From NCBI GenBank assembly GCA_905480605.1, contig CAJQRD010000045.1, positions 1 through 64,000 of the forward strand: a stretch of DNA of 64,000 bases, read 5' to 3'. A program made the translations under genes and the position numbers. The stretch comes from an uncultured Saprospiraceae bacterium. Its GTDB lineage: Bacteria > Bacteroidota > Bacteroidia > Chitinophagales > Saprospiraceae. The notes beneath the pieces were generated by a model, which saw only the letters and a program-made list of their open reading frames with translations, was not told where the DNA came from and made no database searches. Shown here one piece after another: positions 57,911 to 64,000 of the stretch (within the stretch, counting starts at the first letter, position 1; each line of letters opens with the position of its first letter).

Positions 57911-59353
57911 TTACTCTGCTTTATTATCGTTTGAGTTATTTTGATTTGGTTTGTTTTTATTTCGATCAAACTTCTTTCGATTGTTATTTTTCGATTTTTT
58001 TTGACCGTCGCCTTTAGATTCAGACTTAGGACCTTGATTGTCTTTATTGTCTGATTTTTGACCACCTGTATTTATCGCACGAGGAGGGTTATTTGATTTT
58101 TCCTTATTTGGATTCTCTCTTCTTTTAGCTTCAGGCTTACCAGATTTGTTTTCTGATTTTGGACCTCCATCTTTGCGGTCATTTCTTCTTGGACCTTTGT
58201 TTTTCGAATTTGGTTTTTTCCTGTTGTTACGACCTTTGTTTCTGCGTTTTAGCTCTGGCAATACTATCTCACCAGTAACATCTGCAAATTCGTGTTCTAT
58301 ATTTTCGAGATCGACTTCTTTTGGCTTACCAGGTTCCTCCATTTTATCGATATCCTTAATTTTGATACCATCTTTGTTAAGTGCCAATAGTTTTTTTACC
58401 TGCGCAATAGACAAAGGTAAAAGTGGACCTTTTATATTATCTCTTTGAACTGAATAATACATTATTCCTTTAAAGATATCTGTCTTTATAAGAGTTGCTA
58501 ATCCGTTGTCTAGTCTTATTTTATCTGCATGCTTAGGGAAGTCACCTAAGGCATCTATATAAGTATCCAGTTCATAATTTAGGCAACACTTTAATCTTCC
58601 ACATTGACCAGTTAATTTTGTCTGGTTGATGGCTAGATTTTGGTAACGTGCCGCTGTGGTGGTTACTGTTTCAAAATTGGACTTCCAAGTAGAACAGCAC
58701 AATTCACGTCCGCAAGTTCCGATACCTCCGATAATAGAAGATTCTTGACGCGAGCCAATTTGCTTCATTTCAATTTTTACACGGAAGTCTTTTGCGAAGA
58801 CACGCACAAGTTCCCTAAAGTCAACTCTACCCTCAGCTGTATAATAAAACGTAGCCTTTCTTTTATCGCCTTGGTATTCAACATCACCAATTTTCATGTC
58901 TAAATCCAAAGTTCTGGCTAATACTCTAGCACGAACCATGGCTTTCTTTTCCATTTTGCGCGCTTCATCGAGTTTTTCTAAATCTCTGGTATTCGCTACT
59001 CTTATGACCTTATGAATAACACTGGCTTCATCCTTTTTCTTCTTTTTCATTTGAAGGCGAACCAAGTCACCAGACAAATCAATCCTACCGACATCATATC
59101 CATTTGTTGATTCGACAACGACCATATCACCTGTCATAGCGTCTGCATGAGGAGGATTTAAGTAAAAGCCTTTGTGATTTCCTTTTTTAAAGGACACTTC
59201 TACGATTTGAAAAGCCATTGGATCGTGTAAATCCAGCGTTGCTAACCAATCGAAAGTATTTTTTTTATTGCAAGAGCCACTTGAACAGTGGCCTTTATCA
59301 CCACATCCCTGAGGGACTCCGTTTTTAGTTGTTGAGCACGATGCACATCCCAT
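57911..59353 (-). CDS. ricT: PSP1/RicT-type protein with long basic tail
   Basis: RicT belongs to the PSP1 family; in Bacillus it forms an iron-sulfur complex with RicA and RicF that controls RNA decay. The N-terminus here is Cys-rich (MGCASCSTTKNGVPQGCGD, GHCSSGSCN), and the core has FKKGNHKGFYLNPPHADA, FYYTAEGRVDFRELVRVFA, GIGTCGRELCCSTW near 213 and TGQCGRLKCCLNYELDTY near 249, the metal-binding cysteines. The last ~120 residues are low-complexity Lys/Asn/Gly/Arg and may bind RNA. It precedes lpdA by 13 bases; holB is upstream. Confidence 0.93.
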   Translation of the reverse strand: MGCASCSTTKNGVPQGCGDKGHCSSGSCNKKNTFDWLATLDLHDPMAFQIVEVSFKKGNHKGFYLNPPHADAMTGDMVVVESTNGYDVGRIDLSGDLVRLQMKKKKKDEASVIHKVIRVANTRDLEKLDEARKMEKKAMVRARVLARTLDLDMKIGDVEYQGDKRKATFYYTAEGRVDFRELVRVFAKDFRVKIEMKQIGSRQESSIIGGIGTCGRELCCSTWKSNFETVTTTAARYQNLAINQTKLTGQCGRLKCCLNYELDTYIDALGDFPKHADKIRLDNGLATLIKTDIFKGIMYYSVQRDNIKGPLLPLSIAQVKKLLALNKDGIKIKDIDKMEEPGKPKEVDLENIEHEFADVTGEIVLPELKRRNKGRNNRKKPNSKNKGPRRNDRKDGGPKSENKSGKPEAKRRENPNKEKSNNPPRAINTGGQKSDNKDNQGPKSESKGDGQKKSKNNNRKKFDRNKNKPNQNNSNDNKAE

Positions 59354-59586
59354 CTTGTATCTTATTTATATATAGAGGCCATCAAAAACTCTCAAGAGAT
59401 AAACTTTGACCGTTATGAGTTTTTTTCTAAAATCGGTTTTAAGCCGACTTTAATTGCAGTCTAGCTGCATTGTTAAGGTAAATTTAGACCTATTTGCACT
59501 TATATTAGGCAATTCTTATGCCCCAAATTATACCTTATCTTAAAACAATTGTAAATATGATTAAACGCTTCCGTTTAATGATATAA

Positions 59587-60729
59587 TCATACAAATTTAT
59601 TGATTTCAGACCTTAAAATCTCATTTATTTCAAGGGTCATATTCATAATTAGTATCTTAATGGACAAATTTCTGTCAATATAGCCGATATTTTTGCTGAA
59701 AATGAAGGACAATTGCTCTGTTTTAGGTCTATTTATTATTTTTTGCATTTTCAAAATGACATTCTTTTCTTCATTTGAAAGTCTTAAACTGTTTGTTTCT
59801 TTCAGATTCATACCCAAAAGATATTCTCTTAGAAAGTGTAGGGTATATCTCATGAACGTTTTAATATCTTGTTTGGACTTACTCGCCAGATAAGTGACCC
59901 ATTCATTGAGGTCATCAGGATCAGCTTTGTAAGCATACCTAAACCAATTGAGCATATCTTCGGAATAGTTCATTTGGCTTCTCGATGCAATTTGAGAGGC
60001 TGTTCTTAAATTACCAGAGGCTAAGTATTTTATTTCATTGACTTGATCTCCATTGATTGAAAAGTTATTTTCTAAGTAAGTACCAATGCTATCATCATCT
60101 ATTGGAGGAACATTTACAATCTGACATCTTGACCTTATAGTATTAAGAATGGCATTTCTATTGGTACATGTTAAAATTATAATACTTTCCGGTGTCGGTT
60201 CTTCAATGAGTTTTAGCAATCTGTTGCCCTCCTTACCTAGCAATTCAGAATGCCATATAATTTGAATTTTATATTTCCCTTCATATGTTTTCAGACTTAG
60301 GTTTTTAATGATGCCATTACATTCTGTAACATTCATATTAGCTCCTTTGTCTGAGGCATTTATATGATTGAGCCAATCATTTAAATCACCAAAAATATTG
60401 CTCTGCAGAAAGGTCCTCCACTCAGGTAAGAAGTTTTTGCTTGTTGTATCCTCTCTTTTAAACTTATCGTGCTTTACAACAGGAAAAGAAAAATGGATAT
60501 CTGGATGTATATATTGAGTGCTTTTGACACATGAACTACATACTCCGCAGGCTACGAAATCGATAGCATTGTTACATTGAAGCAGAGTTGCAATTCCATT
60601 TGCGAAAGCTAAAGGTCCGAAGCCTTCATCTCCAACCAGTAGCAGAGCATGTGGCATTCTGTTTTCTGAAATTACTTTTTTGAAGTAACTTTTAAGATGA
60701 TTTTGACCTGGAATTTCCTCTAAACGCAT
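59587..60729 (-). CDS. holB: DNA polymerase III delta-prime subunit
   Basis: HolB is part of the clamp loader that opens the sliding clamp on DNA. From the ATG at 60729 the protein begins MRLEEIPGQNHLKSYFKKVI. The expected P-loop is degenerate (LLVGDEGFGPLAFA), as in non-ATP-binding delta-prime subunits. A Cys-rich zinc module VACGVCSSCVKSTQYIHPD and the sensor region ILTCTNRNAILNTIRSRCQIV are visible. Length is 380 residues. A TAATTTTG -7 box lies at 60755-60748. The ricT gene is downstream after 233 bases with no visible gene. Confidence 0.9.
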   Translation of the reverse strand: MRLEEIPGQNHLKSYFKKVISENRMPHALLLVGDEGFGPLAFANGIATLLQCNNAIDFVACGVCSSCVKSTQYIHPDIHFSFPVVKHDKFKREDTTSKNFLPEWRTFLQSNIFGDLNDWLNHINASDKGANMNVTECNGIIKNLSLKTYEGKYKIQIIWHSELLGKEGNRLLKLIEEPTPESIIILTCTNRNAILNTIRSRCQIVNVPPIDDDSIGTYLENNFSINGDQVNEIKYLASGNLRTASQIASRSQMNYSEDMLNWFRYAYKADPDDLNEWVTYLASKSKQDIKTFMRYTLHFLREYLLGMNLKETNSLRLSNEEKNVILKMQKIINRPKTEQLSFIFSKNIGYIDRNLSIKILIMNMTLEINEILRSEINKFV

Positions 60730-60747
60730 TAAAGTGTAAAATTTGCA

Positions 60748-60755
60748 CAAAATTA
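60748..60755 (-). promoter_or_regulatory. Candidate -7 box for holB
   Basis: TAATTTTG on the minus strand lies 18 bases before the ATG at 60729. No perfect -33 element was found. Confidence 0.4.
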
Positions 60756-60926
60756 CAAAAATTCAACAAGGATTTGTTGTCAAGGTATAAGACAGATTGG
60801 ACCGATTTTCAAATTTATGGTTTATTATTTTTCTTTAAACTATTTGTAAATCACTCTGTTAAGGTCTTATTATTAAATTGGTTTAGTTAAAGATTTAATT
60901 TCAAATTACAGTTTTAATAAATTCAG

Positions 60927-60934
60927 TAGTTTTG
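60927..60934 (+). promoter_or_regulatory. Candidate -7 box for queD
   Basis: TAGTTTTG fits TAnnTTTG and lies 14 bases before the ATG at 60949. Confidence 0.4.
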
Positions 60935-60948
60935 CACAAATTTATATT

Positions 60949-61362
60949 ATGAGAATTTCAATTTACAGGTGGGGACACTTTAATGCTGCACACAGACTAC
61001 ATAACAGTAGTTGGTCTGATAAAAAGAACCAAGAAGTTTTTGGCAAGTGTAACAATCCCAATTACCATGGACACAATTATGAAATGGAAATTAGGTTGAC
61101 AGGAGAGATTGATGAAGAAACTGGATACTTATTTGATTTGAGTGTGTTGAAAAATATAATTACTCAATATGTCGAAGATCGTTATGATCATAAAAACTTG
61201 AATTTGGACTGTCCTGAGTTTAAAGAACGTAATCCGTCTTGTGAATTGATTTGTATTGAAATTTACAAAATATTAAGAGAGCATATTGATGAGAAATATG
61301 ACGTTGGTGTTAAACTATGGGAGACACCTAGAAATTACGTAATGTATCCTCCAGAAAATTAA
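60949..61362 (+). CDS. queD: 6-pyruvoyl-tetrahydropterin synthase/QueD family
   Basis: QueD-type enzymes convert dihydroneopterin triphosphate for queuosine or pterin synthesis using zinc. The metal histidines are in FNAAHRLHN near residue 15 and YHGHNYEMEI near 39-48, with the catalytic Cys in VFGKCNNPNYHGH. FDLSVLKNII near 63, DHKNLNL near 84 and the final Glu in VKLWETPRNYVMY near 124 fit the family. Length is 137 residues. Whether it makes carboxytetrahydropterin (QueD) or pyruvoyltetrahydropterin cannot be decided. It is divergent from holB. Confidence 0.9.
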   Translation: MRISIYRWGHFNAAHRLHNSSWSDKKNQEVFGKCNNPNYHGHNYEMEIRLTGEIDEETGYLFDLSVLKNIITQYVEDRYDHKNLNLDCPEFKERNPSCELICIEIYKILREHIDEKYDVGVKLWETPRNYVMYPPEN

Positions 61363-61408
61363 GAGTAGGTTGGAGTACGTTGTTTTGATTTTTTAAAACA
61401 TCTTCAGT

Positions 61409-61970
61409 TCAATGCTTAGCTCTTATCAAAACATAGTCTTTGGCAATTTCGGTTACCTCTTTATCTACCCAGCCCTGAAGGTTGATTTCGAAAATATCAT
61501 CACCAGCCGACCAAGAGCTTCATGCAATTGAATCAATAGTATTGTTGTTTATAGTTTTGTAATTCAAATCCTTATTTGTAATAGGGGAGGTAGTTGATTT
61601 TCCATTGTTAACGCTTATACTAAAGTTTGCATTTTTAGCATTGTTGCCTTCGAGCATTACTATTAGGTTGATTTCAACTTCGCAATTTAAACCATAATCT
61701 GAAGGAATAATTGTGGCATTACATTTTTTTAGGTTTTCGATTTCATCGTTAAACATGTTGTAATTTTCACCTCTTTCCGGAAGATTAATTGTTGGTGTTA
61801 TAACTTGAGTTTAATGAAGGGTGATTTATTGCTTATGGTGAATCAGGAATACCAATTACAGTGATTGTACTATCTTCAGAGGTATATGATAAAGTAACAT
61901 TGCCTTTGTATGATATTTTTACAACTGTTTCCTTAATCTGAGTAACCGCATTATCACTTACTTAATGTTT
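61409..61970 (-). pseudogene. Decayed hypothetical gene
   Basis: The minus strand holds broken coding stretches in several frames. A first reads VTQIKETVVKISYKGNVTLS then stops; another, after a shift, reads TPTINLPERGENYNMFNDEI through NATIIPSDYGLNCEVEINL and ends with a TGA at 61522-61520, after which the same frame goes on with SWSAGDDIFEINLQGWVDKE and YVLIRAKH to 61409. The composition is protein-like, and the frames join in a plausible order, so I read it as one decayed gene of unknown family. The 280 bases after 61970 show nothing. Confidence 0.4.
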
Positions 61971-62248
61971 GGGAAGTTATGATTGCAATTAAAACTATTT
62001 TCTTGGCCCAGGAATCTTGTTAAAGCTAAGCGCCTGACTATAAGGTGTAAAGGCGTATTTGTAACTTTATTTCCCTTGGAGAGATGTGACTTTTTTATAA
62101 AAATTATTAGCATTGAGTAAGGAATAAGTTAATGGCGGCATAGGCAATGCAAAGTATAAATACAGATTTTACAATTGATTGGCAAAACATTTTGATTAAA
62201 TAGTACATTTAAAATGCACTAATAAACATCTTTTTTTGGGAGAATTAA

Positions 62249-63655
62249 TTAAACTTCCAATTCTTGTCCCAATTCAGGAATTATAATCTCACCAAACCCA
62301 GCTGCTTGTAAGTATGTTTTAAATTTTTCCTGGCGGTCTATTTCACCATGGACAAGATAAATCTTTTTTAGTTTTGTTTGATTGGAAAGGAATTCTTTCA
62401 TTTCTTTTCTATCGGCATGCGCTGAAAAAGAATCCATAGTTTTTATGTCAGCATTCACCATTTTTTCTTCACCAAAAAGCTTAATTGTTTCTACACCGGT
62501 TTTTAAAATTCCACCTGGAGTTTCAGGAGAACAATAACCCACAATCAAGAAAGTTGATTTAGGGTTATCAATATTATTGAACAAGTGATGTTTGACTCGA
62601 CCTGCATTCATCATACCACTTGAACTGATAATGATGCAAGCTTCAGATGAAGAATTTAATGCTTTAGATTCTTCAACGTCTCTGATATACGTTAGATTAT
62701 TGAAACCAAATGGATTGGGATCGATTAACATGTATTCATTAAGTTTGTCGTCGTAACATTCTGGGTGTGTGCCGTATATTCCTGTTGCGTTAACTGCAAG
62801 TGGACTGTCTACATAAACAGGGATTTTAGGCAAGAGACCATTGGTTTCTAATTGGTCTAACATGTATACAATCTCTTGTGTTCTTCCAATACTGAATGCT
62901 GGAATAATAAGCTTACCTTTTTTTACACAACAAGCTTCTTTTACAATATTTAAAAATTCTTCAGACTGCTGAGGTGGCGCTTCGTGCTCTTTGTCGCCGT
63001 ATGTTGATTCGCAAATAAGGTAATCTACTTCTGGCATTTGCACTGGATCTCTCAAGATTGGTCTTTCTGGTCGTCCAATATCACCGGTAAAACCAAAATG
63101 AGTTACTTTACCGTTTTCTTTAATTCTTAGTGTAACACTTGCGCTACCAAGAATGTGTCCTTGATCCTTTAGGCAAACATCTACTTCTTGAGATATAGAA
63201 AACCAATGATTGTAAGCATGCCCTACAAATAAATTCATTGCAGGTCCAACATCTTCACTTTCATAAAGAGGTACGCGAAAACCAGCAGATTTTTTCTTTC
63301 TTTTTTTGAGAAGCCTCTTGTTGTACCACTCCACATCTTTTTCTTGAATTTTCGCAGAGTCTAAAAGCATTATTGAACATAAACTTCTAGTTGCATGTGT
63401 AGCATGAATTGGACCATCAAAGCCTTCTTTGACCAATTGAGGAATCCTTCCACTGTGGTCAATATGGGCATGAGACAATATCATACAATCAACCGTTTTA
63501 GGATCAAAATGCCATTGATTGTTAAGATCCCAAATGTGTTTTCCTCTACCTTGCGCAAGTCCACAATCTAACAATATTCTAAATCCGTTAGATAGTGTTA
63601 AAAGGTGTGAACTTCCTGTGACCATTTGTGCTGCTCCAGCAAATCTAATATGCAT
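62249..63655 (-). CDS. MBL-fold beta-CASP RNA-processing nuclease-like protein
   Basis: Metallo-beta-lactamase proteins with a beta-CASP domain cut RNA or DNA. The zinc motif LSHAHIDHSGR lies near residues 58-68, GHILGSASVTLRI and FGFTGDIGRPERPIL near 162-188 supply more ligands, and the beta-CASP part has PAFSIGRTQEIVYML, VDSPLAVNATGIY and IISSSGMMNAGRVKHHL near 340-356. The final SFSAHADRKEMKEFL and KIYLVHGEIDRQEKFK blocks close the fold. It is 469 residues from the ATG at 63655 (MHIRFAGAAQMVTGSS), preferred over a GTG seven codons upstream. RNA is the likely substrate, as in CPSF-like bacterial relatives. Confidence 0.9.
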   Translation of the reverse strand: MHIRFAGAAQMVTGSSHLLTLSNGFRILLDCGLAQGRGKHIWDLNNQWHFDPKTVDCMILSHAHIDHSGRIPQLVKEGFDGPIHATHATRSLCSIMLLDSAKIQEKDVEWYNKRLLKKRKKKSAGFRVPLYESEDVGPAMNLFVGHAYNHWFSISQEVDVCLKDQGHILGSASVTLRIKENGKVTHFGFTGDIGRPERPILRDPVQMPEVDYLICESTYGDKEHEAPPQQSEEFLNIVKEACCVKKGKLIIPAFSIGRTQEIVYMLDQLETNGLLPKIPVYVDSPLAVNATGIYGTHPECYDDKLNEYMLIDPNPFGFNNLTYIRDVEESKALNSSSEACIIISSSGMMNAGRVKHHLFNNIDNPKSTFLIVGYCSPETPGGILKTGVETIKLFGEEKMVNADIKTMDSFSAHADRKEMKEFLSNQTKLKKIYLVHGEIDRQEKFKTYLQAAGFGEIIIPELGQELEV

Positions 63656-63706
63656 ATATCTCTTGTTTCTAGCCACAAGTTAAATAAATTTTTGTGAGAA
63701 TTTGTC

Positions 63707-63740
63707 TTTGAAATAATGGAGACAAATTTTTGTAATTTTG
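63707..63740 (+). promoter_or_regulatory. Bacteroidota-type promoter for the last gene
   Basis: TTTG at 63707-63710 and TAATTTTG at 63733-63740 are 22 bases apart, close to the Bacteroidota consensus. The ATG at 63765 follows 24 bases later. Confidence 0.5.
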
Positions 63741-63764
63741 GCTACCTATAAAAATTTTTATAAA

Positions 63765-64000
63765 ATGAGATCAAAACAACTCTTTATAGCATTTTTAGCA
63801 TTTTTTTTCGCATTGTCAGCATTTGGACAAGGCGTAAAGGAAGGAACCCAGAAAGATGATAAGGTTATTGTCGAAACAAAGGACGGAAGTACTATATATG
63901 GCTTTTTTGTTGAGAGTAATGCTTCTTTTATAGTTGTAAGGTCAACATCTTTAGATATTGTGACTATTCCTATCGGGCAAATCAGAAGAATCAAGTATGT
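63765..64000 (+). CDS. Secreted protein, N-terminal part (partial)
   Basis: The gene runs off the right edge; only about 78 codons are seen. The signal peptide is MRSKQLFIAFLAFFFALSAFGQ. The mature start contains KVIVETKDGSTIYGFFVESN and FIVVRSTSLDIVTIPIGQIR, a pattern of small beta-strands like those in exported proteins with a DGSxxxG-type (LSM- or SHD1-like) fold. Nothing more can be said about its function. A good -7 box precedes it. Confidence 0.6.
   Translation, partial: MRSKQLFIAFLAFFFALSAFGQGVKEGTQKDDKVIVETKDGSTIYGFFVESNASFIVVRSTSLDIVTIPIGQIRRIKY

Noticed and set aside
63758-63994. Minus-strand frame at the right edge
   Set aside because: It is antisense to a gene with a clear signal peptide and a good promoter.

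Overview
The window is an AT-rich chromosomal segment of a Bacteroidota bacterium, most likely Saprospiria-like. Three things point there. Exported proteins carry type IX secretion (T9SS) C-terminal domains: type A at 1-1346 and 7342-9780, and a type B gliding-associated C-terminus at 51020-53098. Many genes are preceded by TAnnTTTG, the Bacteroidota -7 box, instead of a sigma70 -10. The gene set also has phylum hallmarks: an isolated atpD-atpC pair with a very short epsilon subunit, a Bacteroidota-type GlmU-like protein beside type B L31, ftsK near lolA, and ricT beside holB. I saw no rRNA, tRNA, CRISPR array, intact insertion sequence or prophage.

Layout. 1-1.5 kb: end of a large secreted dockerin-like protein. 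1.6-6.3 kb: a tetrapyrrole-methylase-family enzyme, scpA, atpDC and small membrane proteins. 6.5-13.4 kb: a mostly minus-strand block with a lipoprotein, a CotH-kinase surface protein, a polysaccharide deacetylase, a TPR protein, a spermidine-synthase-like methyltransferase, a frameshifted GlmU-like gene and rpmE2. 13.6-16 kb: yraN, a sugar-phosphate isomerase and a ROK kinase. 16.5-20.1 kb: a bicarbonate module (SulP transporter plus beta-carbonic anhydrase), then a small acidic secreted protein divergent from a TetR regulator, with a near-perfect 33-bp palindrome between them. 20.3-33 kb: proS, a strange acidic/Gly-Asn/Arg-Ser secreted protein, a FadL-like porin, an M48 protease with a BI-1 protein, an AlkB hydroxylase flanked by two paralogous small secreted proteins, a nucleosidase-like protein and two secreted helical proteins. 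33-45.5 kb: pcm, a phosphohexomutase, guaB, tadA, an ECF sigma factor with an anti-sigma/beta-barrel protein, a TPR pseudogene, a saccharopine-dehydrogenase-like enzyme and ftsK. 45.7-64 kb: cvpA, lolA, a DJ-1-like lipoprotein, two unusual palindromic elements, lptC with a T9SS type B adhesin-like protein, rsmI, an atypical sulfatase, a broken SMR transporter, lpdA, ricT, holB, queD, a decayed stretch and an MBL/beta-CASP protein.

Most of this is core metabolism and envelope biogenesis. I did not find a clear multi-gene system that is wholly new. The features best worth following are the TetR palindrome at the bicarbonate locus, the tripartite low-complexity protein at 22077-23213, the paralogue pair around alkB, the 159-bp imperfect palindrome at 48868-49026, the Thr-nucleophile sulfatase-family protein, and the single-base lesions in the GlmU-like and SMR genes. 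The lesions could be real or assembly errors. Start sites were moved to the first internal ATG where the longest frame began with an implausible TTG or GTG.
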